Positions 20,745 through 30,276 of a DNA stretch of 36,913 bases are shown here, in pieces. The translations under genes and the position numbers were made by a program. Each line of letters opens with the position of its first letter. Within the stretch, counting starts at the first letter, position 1. Under the pieces are notes generated by a model. That model saw only the letters and a program-made list of their open reading frames with translations, did no database searches and was not told the origin of the DNA. This stretch comes from a virus. Location: the IMG/VR virus record IMGVR_UViG_3300030012_000595, positions 1 through 36,913 of that record; one strand, 5' to 3'.

Positions 20745-21569
20745 TTATTCTTCTACTAAACCTAGTACCCTACGACCTCTTCTAGCAGCACCTGTCAATG
20801 GTGTAAATCTAGTGGCTTCTTCTGCTTCTAAAAGTCTTACTTCTTCTATCTCTTCAGGTGTCCTAAATACTGCAGCTTCTGTAAACTCTTCTACTCCAAA
20901 TACATCTTCTTCTGCAACTTCTCTACCACCTCTAGCTTGTAGCTCTTGTATTCTAGGAACTTCTATCTGTGCTGCTTGGAACACCTCTCTAGCTTGTTGC
21001 TGTGTTACTCCAAATCTTTGTAGTCTTTCTATCTGTGGTTGTGATATTTCTATACCTCTAGCTTCTGCTTCACCACCTATTTGTGCTTGTGTTATCTGTC
21101 CAGAAAGTATTGCATCACCTAATGTTGGGTCAACAGCAGCAGCAAATATTGATTCTTCTGATAAATCAATACCAAAGTTTGTAGCATAATATTCTTTTAC
21201 TTCTGGTATGTTTTGTTCAATACCACTATATACAGTATTTAATCTTGATTTAAACTCTGTTGGACTTACATCACCTTCTACTAACTGTCCAAAGTTATCT
21301 GCAAATACATCAGGGTTTATACCAAATGTTCTTAGCGAATCTTTGTATGATTCTAAAACAGAGCCATACTCTGCCTCTGATAACCTTACAGAACCATCTG
21401 CTCTTTGATTACCAGGAAAATAGTTATCATAATCTTCATCTTGTCTTACTGCACCTAGTGCTAGGTTTACATTTTTATCAAAATCTATGTACTTCTCTAT
21501 AAACAAATCTACTAGACCCTCTGGTAGAAATGGGTATAATGCTTGTACTTCTGCTCTAAAATCTGCCAT
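20745..21569 (-). CDS. Probable internal virion protein, 274 aa
   Basis: Starts MADFRAEVQALYPFLPEGLV. Mostly helical with little low complexity; a central part reads SIFAAAVDPTLGDAILSGQI, TQAQIGGEAEARGIEI, then FGVTQQQAREVFQAAQ, which look like short helical repeats. The C terminus is basic (TGAARRGRRVLG). I do not recognise a family, but proteins of this look occur between portal and scaffold in actinophage-like podoviruses. The last gene before the internal promoter, it overlaps the 486-residue gene by one base. Confidence 0.65.
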   Translation of the reverse strand: MADFRAEVQALYPFLPEGLVDLFIEKYIDFDKNVNLALGAVRQDEDYDNYFPGNQRADGSVRLSEAEYGSVLESYKDSLRTFGINPDVFADNFGQLVEGDVSPTEFKSRLNTVYSGIEQNIPEVKEYYATNFGIDLSEESIFAAAVDPTLGDAILSGQITQAQIGGEAEARGIEISQPQIERLQRFGVTQQQAREVFQAAQIEVPRIQELQARGGREVAEEDVFGVEEFTEAAVFRTPEEIEEVRLLEAEEATRFTPLTGAARRGRRVLGLVEE

Positions 21570-23029
21570 TATTGTATTCTAACTCCTTGCCCAAATACCT
21601 TCAAAGCATCTAAAGCCTCATTAACAACCTTATCTACGCCCACTTCTAAACCTTTTTGTGTAAGATACTTACTAGCTTTCGTAGCATCATTTAATTTCAA
21701 TACTTCTTGAAAGTATTCACTTGTAGTATCTACTTGCTGACCCCATTGATTAGTTGTAAAGTTTTCCCATGGTGCAGCAAACTCTTCATAAGTAACATCT
21801 TCTGCGTAGTTTGGAAACAAACTCTTCTTTTGTGCTGTAAGTTTTGTAATTAGTTCTTGTTCATAATCTGCATCATTTCTTAATTTACCTGCTTCTTCTG
21901 CAATTAAATTAGCTTGTACATCACCAAATACAGGACCTAAATATCTCTTATATAACTGTGTTACTCTATCTTCACCAGCTCTTGTAGTATCATACTCAAT
22001 AGCATCTCCACTAATAAAATCTTGTAAATCTGTATCTAGTGTTCCTACTTTTGATGGGTCAGCTACTAAAGCTATCTGGTCCTCTGTGTAAGTATCAGAC
22101 CATTGTCCTGTTGTAAATTTATTAGAAACCCAGTTAATTAGATTATCTGGTGGATTAGAAACACCAGCTTGTATCATAGCGTTTCTTATTGCAATCTTAT
22201 CATCAACTATTTTTGATTGTGCATCTGCAGGTAATTCTTCTATAGACTTACCTTGTGATAATAACAACCAATCTCTCTCATCTTGTGTATGTGTTCTCCA
22301 CCAATTAGTTGTTTTCCATTCTGTTTCTGTAACAGTCCTGCCTTCAAGAGTTGCTTCTGCTAATAAAAATACCATTTCTTCATCTGCTAACCAAGGTCTA
22401 AGTTCTGCTTCTTTATCTAAATAATCAATAAAACCTTCCCATGGTGTTAGTCCAGATGTAATGTATCTAGGGTCATAAAGTTCAGCTATATTACCAAAAT
22501 CTATAGAGCCTAAACCATTAAATTCTGCTTCAGATAAAGTATCAAATTGTTGTTTGTCATAATCTAAAGGATATAGACCTTTTATATCTGCTTCACTAGC
22601 TTCATAACTTATTGATAAATTTGAATTAGGAACTTGATACAATACATAAAATTTATCTGCAACTTTAACTATTTCACCACCTGCTGGTATTTTTCTAACA
22701 TAAGCATCATCAACAGGTACACCATCTTGTGTAATAACAACTTCTCCATCTGGTCCTACATTTGTATAATCTTTAGGGTCATAGCTGGTATTACCAACAC
22801 CAACAACACTTTCTCTTTCATTCATAGGAGTAGATGCATCTTCTCCTCCATAATCACCAGGATAATCTGGTGTTAATGGTTCTTTTTGTGTTGCTCCTTT
22901 ATAACCTTCTCTACCTGGTATTTCACCAGCTATTAGTCTTTCATATTCTGATTTTTCTTCTCCAGTTCTGCGTTCAGTATTAGCTGTTGTTCTAGCCCCA
23001 TTTGGTCCATATACGACTACTTGTGCCAT
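21569..23029 (-). CDS. Probable internal virion protein, 486 aa
   Basis: Starts MAQVVVYGPNGARTTANTER; the first 100 residues are Gly/Pro/Asp-rich and probably unstructured. Residues about 100-160 form a small beta domain (GEIVKVADKFYVLYQVPNS). The rest is helical and Trp-rich (WLADEEMVFLLAEATLEG, WWRTHTQDERDWLLLS, LGPVFGDVQANLIAEEAG). No catalytic motif. By position between transglycosylase-like and other internal proteins it is a likely component of the ejected core. Overlaps both neighbours by one base. Confidence 0.65.
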   Translation of the reverse strand: MAQVVVYGPNGARTTANTERRTGEEKSEYERLIAGEIPGREGYKGATQKEPLTPDYPGDYGGEDASTPMNERESVVGVGNTSYDPKDYTNVGPDGEVVITQDGVPVDDAYVRKIPAGGEIVKVADKFYVLYQVPNSNLSISYEASEADIKGLYPLDYDKQQFDTLSEAEFNGLGSIDFGNIAELYDPRYITSGLTPWEGFIDYLDKEAELRPWLADEEMVFLLAEATLEGRTVTETEWKTTNWWRTHTQDERDWLLLSQGKSIEELPADAQSKIVDDKIAIRNAMIQAGVSNPPDNLINWVSNKFTTGQWSDTYTEDQIALVADPSKVGTLDTDLQDFISGDAIEYDTTRAGEDRVTQLYKRYLGPVFGDVQANLIAEEAGKLRNDADYEQELITKLTAQKKSLFPNYAEDVTYEEFAAPWENFTTNQWGQQVDTTSEYFQEVLKLNDATKASKYLTQKGLEVGVDKVVNEALDALKVFGQGVRIQ

Positions 23030-23781
23030 TACATTCTTCCTAAACTAGCAAATAACTTAACGAATATATCATTAATCTGTTGTTTTCTAGGTGACATAGG
23101 TCTATTCTCTATTTCTTTAGCTCTAAATGCTTCTTGTTGCCTTTGTCTTAAAAAGTTTTCTTGTTGCATTGGTTGTGGCTCTACAGTAGGTTCTTCTACC
23201 TTTGGTGTTTCTACAACTTCTTCTACTGTTTCTTCTTCCATCTCTACCTCATCTTTAGGTTGTAAGGATTGCATATATGCTTCCATAGCATTTGTAGCCA
23301 TATCCCAATCTTCTTGTTGCCTATTGTCTGGTTTATTACCACCATTATAAGCAGACCAAGCCTCCCAACCTGTAGGACTATCTTTTCTTTTTTTCCTATC
23401 AGACCATATTTGGAAAGCTGCCTCTGCATTATTCAAAGGGTCTTGTAACCATTGTACAGCATCTTTACGAGTTTTAATACCTCTTTGCTTAAACCATTTA
23501 CGCATAGAGTTTTTCTCGCCACCTAAATCCCAATGAGCAGATAAATCTACTTGGAATAAACCTACAGCAGGACCTCTGTCATTTTGTAGTTTGTCTGGCT
23601 GACCCTTAGATTCTAGTAAAACAATTCTTACTGCTTCAGGTATGACCTCATCTGGAAACCCAGCTTTCTTTGCAAATCCAGCAATATCACCAGGACTTAG
23701 TCCACCTTCTACATCATAAGGATTTTCAGCCACCAATGCTCCTAAGCCCAGCAACGCTAGACTTAATAATGTTGGCAACAT
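23029..23781 (-). CDS. Lysozyme-like lytic transglycosylase, virion-associated
   Basis: 250 residues. Hydrophobic N terminus (residues 1-18), then a lysozyme-fold domain at 28-150: catalytic E57 in RIVLLESKG, GLFQV at 74-78, DPLNNAEAAFQIW at 114-126 and W-E-A-W-S-A-Y-N at 139-146. These are the transglycosylase landmarks. The tail has acidic Glu/Val/Pro repeats and a basic end (MSPRKQQ). It would open the cell wall for DNA injection. It overlaps the upstream gene by 56 bases, so its start is not secure, but no better ribosome-binding site was seen. Confidence 0.8.
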   Translation of the reverse strand: MLPTLLSLALLGLGALVAENPYDVEGGLSPGDIAGFAKKAGFPDEVIPEAVRIVLLESKGQPDKLQNDRGPAVGLFQVDLSAHWDLGGEKNSMRKWFKQRGIKTRKDAVQWLQDPLNNAEAAFQIWSDRKKRKDSPTGWEAWSAYNGGNKPDNRQQEDWDMATNAMEAYMQSLQPKDEVEMEEETVEEVVETPKVEEPTVEPQPMQQENFLRQRQQEAFRAKEIENRPMSPRKQQINDIFVKLFASLGRM

Positions 23782-24664
23782 TTCTTGTTTGTTCCCTTCG
23801 TTGGTTAAAATCCATTTCAGGTTTAAATAGTTCTCTCACTTTAGCTTGAAACCTTTCATTAGCATCAAAAGCAGATTGTTGTGCTACTGCAGGTGAAGTT
23901 TCTACTACTTGGTCTACAAATGTTTGTGTTTGAGGGTCAAAAACTCTTTTCTTAGCATAACCTGGTTGAAGAGTATCTGTAAGTGCATCAATACCTTCTT
24001 GAAATTCTTTTTCTTTTAAACCAGCAAATATTGATGTAAGTATATCTATTTCTGATTGTGTAGGTGTTCTACCTATTTCTTGTTTTACAGTATTTATAAC
24101 ATCATTAGTTAATGTGACAAAATCTGGCTCTTGAAACTCTGGTAAATCAGATGGGTCATAAAGTGGACTAACTATTATTTCATCTAATAAATTACTCCAA
24201 TCAGAACCTATCCTGTTAGCTTCACCCATAAGATTGTACATAGCTGTATATGTTGATGATTGTATAAGTCCTGGTCTATATTCATCAGACTTTAAATAAC
24301 CAGCAGATTGTAATTTTTTCTGTAATTTTTTTATATCATTTGTATTTGTTATATTATTTAAAACAACTCTTTCATCACCAGGAAAATAAATATCTGATAA
24401 TAAAACACCTCTACCTGTTAAATATTCAACAGTTGGAATACTTACATTATCTTCACTAACAAAATAAAACTGATTCATTCCTATTGGTGCAGGATAATTA
24501 CCCTTACCTTTTAAATCTGAATATATGTCTATAAGGTTTTTAACATCTTGTATACCCTCAATACCTTCAGGTGTAGATGTATCTAACCTATTTAATTGCT
24601 CATTAGCAGTTTCTTCAATAGTTTCTTCTAATTGTTCCTGTAAAGGATTATTCTCTTCTTCCAT
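23726..24664 (-). CDS. Virion protein with peptidoglycan-binding-like domain
   Basis: 312 residues. After an acidic N terminus (MEEENNPLQEQLEETI), residues about 110-150 read IKKLQKKLQSAGYLKSDEYR then IQSSTYTAMYNLMG, the 'LQ..L...GYL......G....ST..A' pattern of peptidoglycan-binding repeats. A helical C-terminal half includes RTPTQSEIDILTSIFAGLKE and ends SVAGLRSIGG. Next to the transglycosylase gene, it could target that enzyme to the wall during ejection. No membrane segment was seen. The assignment is by pattern only. Confidence 0.6.
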   Translation of the reverse strand: MEEENNPLQEQLEETIEETANEQLNRLDTSTPEGIEGIQDVKNLIDIYSDLKGKGNYPAPIGMNQFYFVSEDNVSIPTVEYLTGRGVLLSDIYFPGDERVVLNNITNTNDIKKLQKKLQSAGYLKSDEYRPGLIQSSTYTAMYNLMGEANRIGSDWSNLLDEIIVSPLYDPSDLPEFQEPDFVTLTNDVINTVKQEIGRTPTQSEIDILTSIFAGLKEKEFQEGIDALTDTLQPGYAKKRVFDPQTQTFVDQVVETSPAVAQQSAFDANERFQAKVRELFKPEMDFNQRREQTRNVANIIKSSVAGLRSIGG

Positions 24665-24666
24665 AA

Positions 24667-27600
24667 TTATTCTTCTCTATTATATTGTATCTCTTTTCTA
24701 AGCAAGTCATCATACAATACCAAAAATTCTGGTACTTCTGCTGACAATATTTTTGCAAAATCTCTTAGTATTTCTCTACCAAACTGTGCGACTTCTTTAT
24801 CTGCATTTCTTAATCTGCCCTTTGCATACTCTCTACTGTCTGCTGGTATTCTTCCTGCATCTTCTGATATTAGAGTAAGTACCATATCTCTTGCTTCCAT
24901 ATATTGATTTATTGCAGTCCAAACAGGAGCTATATCATCTAGTGCTTTATCTTTTGCCATATTTTCTAGCTCTAATATATTTGCATCAATATCTGTACTG
25001 TAGGGCTGTAATATGTTTCTATCTAAAATTACAGCTAAGTTTTCTTGTACATAAGGGTCACCAAAAGGAAGCATTTGATTTAACTCTACTTTTACTTTAT
25101 CTCTAATCATATTTGCTTCTAAACTGTAATCACCATCTAGTGGTTCTACTAAATTCTTTTTAATTAAACTATATAAATACTTTTGAGATTCAACTAAAAA
25201 TATTGCAGGGTCTATAGCTTGTAATTTATCAAGTAAATCAAAAAATTGTATTTCATCAAATGTTTTTTCATCTTGTATATTAGGTGTAAGATACACACCA
25301 GTCAGAGGATATTTTTCTAATATGCTTGGATATTCCTTAGCAAACTTTACCTCACCCTCAAACTGTGGTTCTTTAGCTCCCCTTGATTTATATTTACCCT
25401 TTGTTAATGTAGTTGCTGCTAATAAATCTTCTAAACTATTTTTATCTAATCCCAAGTTTCTAACAAATGTATAAAAAGCAATTTCCTCACCTTCATCACC
25501 ATATAATTTTTCTGCTTCTTGTTCTAGGTTAGAATAATAAGCTGCAAGTACTCCTAGCTGTACCATAGTCTTTCTATCTTTTACATCTAGTTTTCCTAAT
25601 TTATCTGTATCTAATACAGCCTCTAATAATTCTTCTGCATTTTCTGGTGTAAAAGCCTGTTGATAAATAATTCTAGGTGAAGCAGGAGCCATAAACTGTG
25701 CAAAAGCTCTAAGCAAAATTCTATTTCTTGTTAACTTATATGCTTTTTCCTGAAACTGTTTAAACTGTTCAACTGTTTCTAGTGGTTGATTTTCTGATAA
25801 AGCCAACACTCTAATACTTTCATTCATTTGTGCAGCAAAATATTCAGAATTAAATCCATCTATTTCTTGATTTGTTAAAGCTGTAATAGCTTTAGTCATG
25901 TAAGCAGGCAAGAAAGTTCTTATAAAAGTTTCACCTGTTCCTAATTCTCCAATATCTTCTACTGGCAAACCAAATGGAAAGAATATTCTAACTAACTCTT
26001 CATTGTCAAATGATGCTAAGTTTTTTATAACACCTGCTGATATACCTACTATTGGACCAACACCTGGCAACAATGATGTAGATATTAAGTTAAAACCTGC
26101 AAGAGGTGCAACTAATCTTGAATCAACATCTCTATCTTCTGATTCTCCTGGAACTAAAATTCTTGATACTGCTTCGCTTTGTGGATAAACAAAATAATCT
26201 TCTCCTGTTCTAAAATCTTTATAAAAAATACCTTGCCTTCTACCAGCTTGTGTAGCATTAGAAAATTGTCTAATTGTAGAATATGATTTTTGTGCTAATC
26301 CTCTACCCCATGATGTAGCAACTTCTTTATATGCCTCAAAGAAAGGGAACATAAATCTAAAAGCATCTGCTACTAAACCTTTTTGTGATAGGTTGTAAAG
26401 TATTTTATTGTGTTGATTTAAAGAATATTCCATAGCATCTTGACTGGCTTCTTCTAAAGTATATTTTTTAAATCCACCACCTTTTATAGATTTTACATTT
26501 TTAAGGTCTTGTACTAATTCATTAGGTAGTTTATCCATTCTAGCTAATAATTTTTTCTGTCCTGCAGCATCTATTTGAGGTAATATTTCTTTTATTCTTC
26601 TGTAATAAAATTGTTTAAATGAAGGTATACGATTTAGTCTTGCTTCTGGTAACTGACCTAAATAATACCACAAGAAAGAGCCACCTCTTTTCTGTCTTGT
26701 TAAAAAGTCATCTGCAGTTCCTTTTGCTAAATAATCAGGAGCACCAATGATACCTGGTCTATTTTCAGATGTTCTAAGCATATTTTTTATATTGTCAGAT
26801 ATTTTTTGTCTTGCACCTGATTCAAACCTATCCCATTTTAATAAATCTACATCATCTAATCTACCTGTAGCTAAACCTTGTAATAATTTATTGTCATATC
26901 CTACTGTTTCATTTATGTATTTAGCATAAGCATCTACTAAATCATCTGCTCCTTCTCTAGTTGCTAACAATGTTTTGTTGACATTACCTGGTTCATAAAG
27001 TCTAAGTTGACTTAACCTTATATCTTGCAAATCACCTTTCCAATAAGCCTCTTTTACAGCATCAAGTGGTTTACCATTTGCAAGAGCTTCTGATATAGCT
27101 TTTGCTAAATCCTCTTTAGCTAAATTGTTATATTGTATTTGTATTGCATCAGCAAATCTTTGAACAGTATCTGCATTATCCATTAACTCATCAGATAGTG
27201 TAAGAGTTACATAGTTTTCCTGCATATAAGCATTTTTATTACTTGGACCAAATACTTTGTTTTGATAGTTACCTGTAGCTTTTTCAATAGCTTCGTGAGC
27301 TGTCATTTTGCTTTTACGAAGTCCTTTAATAAATTTATCTCCCATAACATCTTCATCAAGAACTTTAAAACCTACTTTTGCAAATTTACTAGCTAAAGAT
27401 TTTGGCATAGATAAAAAGTATGATAAATAACTTAATGGGTTGTTAGGTAAAGCATCTAATCCATATAACCACATTCTTGGTTGTCCTTCTGCTATTAATC
27501 GTAAAGGATATGCAATACGAGTTACTAATTGCATTCTTGTCCAAACTTTTTGTGTTGACCATAAAAACTCACCAGTACTCCAGTAAAGTTCAGGTACTGT

Positions 27601-29667
27601 TTTAAACATATCATTCTGTGCAATACCAGACTTGTTTAGTATTTTACCTATAACTGTGTCACCATTAATAGCACCCTTAATACCAACATCTAATTTATTA
27701 TTTAATATTTTTCCTACTGTACTTGCTTGATTTCTTAATTGTCTGATGTTTATAAAGTCTACTGTTAAATCTGTTAGTTGATGTGGAAAAGCTATATCTG
27801 CTTGTACTGCATCTCCTAAAATATGTTGCTTAGCAGCTAATTTAGTTTGTATAGGTTTTATTGCTCCTTCTTTTCTAAATGTTGTTTGGTCTATTGTGTA
27901 TCTTACGCCATCTGTTACGAAACCTCTAAATGATGTTTGATAATCCATAAATGCTTTTTTTACATCTTTGTTTGCTTTAAACTCATCTAAATTATCAGCT
28001 ATAGCTCCATAAAATTCTTCATGGAATGCTACTTTAGCTTCACCTAATTTACCTTTATTAATTAAGCTAGATACTTTAAAAGTTAAATCATTTAAAACTT
28101 TAGGGTCTAATTTTGCAGCAGCACCATAATTAAGCATATCTGACACTACGCCATCTATGTCCTCTAAATTTCTAGTTTGTGCTGGTAATACTCTTCCTGA
28201 ACCAAATACACCATACACATTGTTTTTCTTTGCATTTTTACTTATATAGTTCCAAAAAGTTTTGTATTGTGGGTCACTTAACCAATCATTAATTACTTTT
28301 GTATTTCCTAATTTAGAAGCACTACTATCAGGACCAGTTTTCATACTTCTTTGGAACACAGTTTTAGCCTGTCTGTATGTTTGAGCTTCTGTCATTTTTG
28401 TTGCAAAGTCAGCATCTTTAGTAGCGTCAAACAACCTTACAAATTTAGTAGGTGAATCATCAGCTACTATTGTTCTTAAAGTTGCTTCCATATCTGGTGA
28501 TTTAGTAAATCTTTCTATCAAAGCGTTAGCTTCTTTGGTGTTGCCTTCTTTTAATAATTTTTGTACATTATTAGATACTTGCCTACCTCTTGATGCTAGT
28601 TTTTCTGGACTGTCAGGTAGCTTTAATGCTTTAAATGCTTTTCTTGCTTTACTTGCAACTAAAAATGGGTCTGTAACAGCTACAAATGCAGCATCTACAA
28701 CACCTGCTAAAACATTAACTTTGTTTTCATCTGTATCAACTCCTAGCAAATTAGATACATACTTGCCTGTAGTAATAGATTGGTCATTGTATTGTAAACT
28801 TGTTCTTCTTATTTTTTCTGATTCTTCAAATGCTTCACCTAATGGTAAAAATCCTTTGCCATTATATTCTTCATAAAACTCATTTAAACCTTCTATACCT
28901 ATTCTTTTATATAATTCAGGAATATTACGAAATGGTGAATCAGGGTCTAAACCTTCTTTTTTAGCTAATTCTTGAAATGTATATTCAAGTGTACTAGGTC
29001 CAGCATCTTGTCTATATTGTGTTATTTGATTTTGAAATGGCTGTGACCTTAAATTTATATCTTTACCAAACAATTTACGAGCAAGTAATTCTGTAATTGC
29101 ATTAGCTGTTCCTGTATTGTATCTATTAAGTAAAGATGGAGCAACAAAAAAACTTGCTGCTAATCCTCCAAGTTCAGCTTTTTTTTCTGCAAACCTTTGT
29201 CCATCTGCTTCAAAACCAACCTCTAATATCTTTTCTAAATCACCTGCAAGTTGTATGTTTGCTCTCATTTGTGATGCAGCTTGATGAGTAGTGCTGTGTT
29301 CAAAAATATTAAAACCTAAATTTATAGCTTTCATTAATGGAGATAAAGTTCTTTTACCTGCATCTTTTACTTTTGTAATAAAACTTTGTGGAACTCTTGC
29401 ATAGTCTGTATCTTGTGCAGCAGCAGTTTTATATACCTGTTGTGCTAATTCTTTGACTGCATCATTATCTGCGTTAGTAGCAGACAAACTTGCTATAACT
29501 CCAGGAGGTAAGATGTGATACGCTTGATAAATACTTTTAGTTCTATCATAAACACCAGTTGTTATGTAACTATCTCTAAATGTTTGTTGTGCTTTTTCTA
29601 ACTGTTCTTTTCTGTCTGTAGAATCTTTTAAAGAATCATAATTATCAACAAATAAAAAATTTGACAT
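24667..29667 (-). CDS. Giant internal virion (ejection) protein, 1666 aa
   Basis: The largest gene, about 14% of the genome. It is mostly helical with charged segments. Near residues 1185-1215 is a Gly/hydrophobic stretch (LVAPLAGFNLISTSLLPGVG, IVGISAGVI) that could insert in membranes, and another near 735-760 (WLYGLDALPNN, LSYLSYFLSM). No catalytic motif was seen in my reading. Podoviruses package such large proteins in the capsid and eject them to form a channel across the envelope; size, position and membrane-active segments support that. Start is at the TAATG overlap with the upstream gene. Confidence 0.72.
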   Translation of the reverse strand: MSNFLFVDNYDSLKDSTDRKEQLEKAQQTFRDSYITTGVYDRTKSIYQAYHILPPGVIASLSATNADNDAVKELAQQVYKTAAAQDTDYARVPQSFITKVKDAGKRTLSPLMKAINLGFNIFEHSTTHQAASQMRANIQLAGDLEKILEVGFEADGQRFAEKKAELGGLAASFFVAPSLLNRYNTGTANAITELLARKLFGKDINLRSQPFQNQITQYRQDAGPSTLEYTFQELAKKEGLDPDSPFRNIPELYKRIGIEGLNEFYEEYNGKGFLPLGEAFEESEKIRRTSLQYNDQSITTGKYVSNLLGVDTDENKVNVLAGVVDAAFVAVTDPFLVASKARKAFKALKLPDSPEKLASRGRQVSNNVQKLLKEGNTKEANALIERFTKSPDMEATLRTIVADDSPTKFVRLFDATKDADFATKMTEAQTYRQAKTVFQRSMKTGPDSSASKLGNTKVINDWLSDPQYKTFWNYISKNAKKNNVYGVFGSGRVLPAQTRNLEDIDGVVSDMLNYGAAAKLDPKVLNDLTFKVSSLINKGKLGEAKVAFHEEFYGAIADNLDEFKANKDVKKAFMDYQTSFRGFVTDGVRYTIDQTTFRKEGAIKPIQTKLAAKQHILGDAVQADIAFPHQLTDLTVDFINIRQLRNQASTVGKILNNKLDVGIKGAINGDTVIGKILNKSGIAQNDMFKTVPELYWSTGEFLWSTQKVWTRMQLVTRIAYPLRLIAEGQPRMWLYGLDALPNNPLSYLSYFLSMPKSLASKFAKVGFKVLDEDVMGDKFIKGLRKSKMTAHEAIEKATGNYQNKVFGPSNKNAYMQENYVTLTLSDELMDNADTVQRFADAIQIQYNNLAKEDLAKAISEALANGKPLDAVKEAYWKGDLQDIRLSQLRLYEPGNVNKTLLATREGADDLVDAYAKYINETVGYDNKLLQGLATGRLDDVDLLKWDRFESGARQKISDNIKNMLRTSENRPGIIGAPDYLAKGTADDFLTRQKRGGSFLWYYLGQLPEARLNRIPSFKQFYYRRIKEILPQIDAAGQKKLLARMDKLPNELVQDLKNVKSIKGGGFKKYTLEEASQDAMEYSLNQHNKILYNLSQKGLVADAFRFMFPFFEAYKEVATSWGRGLAQKSYSTIRQFSNATQAGRRQGIFYKDFRTGEDYFVYPQSEAVSRILVPGESEDRDVDSRLVAPLAGFNLISTSLLPGVGPIVGISAGVIKNLASFDNEELVRIFFPFGLPVEDIGELGTGETFIRTFLPAYMTKAITALTNQEIDGFNSEYFAAQMNESIRVLALSENQPLETVEQFKQFQEKAYKLTRNRILLRAFAQFMAPASPRIIYQQAFTPENAEELLEAVLDTDKLGKLDVKDRKTMVQLGVLAAYYSNLEQEAEKLYGDEGEEIAFYTFVRNLGLDKNSLEDLLAATTLTKGKYKSRGAKEPQFEGEVKFAKEYPSILEKYPLTGVYLTPNIQDEKTFDEIQFFDLLDKLQAIDPAIFLVESQKYLYSLIKKNLVEPLDGDYSLEANMIRDKVKVELNQMLPFGDPYVQENLAVILDRNILQPYSTDIDANILELENMAKDKALDDIAPVWTAINQYMEARDMVLTLISEDAGRIPADSREYAKGRLRNADKEVAQFGREILRDFAKILSAEVPEFLVLYDDLLRKEIQYNREE

Positions 29668-30080
29668 TATATCTCATCTAAATCTATTTCTTCTGTAACT
29701 GCATCTAATAAATCAACTAAATCTGTTGTAGGAAACTTAGTAGCTAATGCAATTATCATTTGGTCATTTATTTGTTGTGGTGTTAATTGAGCACCCATTC
29801 TACCAGGACCTAATGCAGCACCATCTGTAATTGGTTGACTAGGTGCTTGTGTTTGTGCAAATACATCTACAGGACTAAATTTTCTAGCAGGTGCTTTAGG
29901 TGTTTCTTCTTTTGGTAAAGGAGCAGCTTTCTGTTGTTCTGTTAAGGCTTGTTGTTCGCCATACTCCATACCAGGTATTCTTCTGACAGCTTGTGTATTG
30001 TCATTAAAGTTTCTAGCTGGTGGTGGTACATTACTATTTCTACCTGTAACACCTTTATTAGAATTACTCCTCGTAGCCAT
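29667..30080 (-). CDS. Pro/Gln-rich small structural protein, 137 aa
   Basis: I start at 30080 (MATRSNSNKGVTGRNSN) because GAGGAGAATCAAG precedes it; an in-frame ATG at 30101 is less well placed. The first two thirds are rich in Pro, Gln, Ala and Asn and likely disordered. The end is a helix with QQINDQMIIALATKF and an acidic DAVTEEIDLDEI. Possibly a portal accessory or an early scaffold-like component, but not recognised. It overlaps the preceding 70-residue gene by 17 bases. Confidence 0.68.
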   Translation of the reverse strand: MATRSNSNKGVTGRNSNVPPPARNFNDNTQAVRRIPGMEYGEQQALTEQQKAAPLPKEETPKAPARKFSPVDVFAQTQAPSQPITDGAALGPGRMGAQLTPQQINDQMIIALATKFPTTDLVDLLDAVTEEIDLDEI

Positions 30081-30276
30081 CTTGATTCTCCTCATCATCA
30101 TAAAACATAAATGTAGAACTTATAATCATGTAACCAAAAGGAAAAGCCAATGGAGGCATCTGGTCATAAAATACTTTACCTTCATCTTTAGCTTGAAATA
30201 TAATAGCATCACCTTTTTCATCAATGTCACCAAGTGAGTTGTGTACTATATCTGCAAAATCTTTATTTATAGACAT
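30064..30276 (-). CDS. Small hypothetical protein, 70 aa
   Basis: Starts MSINKDFADIVHNSLGDIDE. It contains a strand-rich middle (DAIIFQAKDEGKVFYDQMPP, LAFPFGYMIISSTFMFYDD) and an acidic end. Unrecognised. Its ATG overlaps the portal stop (TAATG) and its end overlaps the next gene, so it is translated with the portal. Its conserved-looking compact beta pattern suggests a real head protein. Confidence 0.65.
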   Translation of the reverse strand: MSINKDFADIVHNSLGDIDEKGDAIIFQAKDEGKVFYDQMPPLAFPFGYMIISSTFMFYDDEENQDGYEE

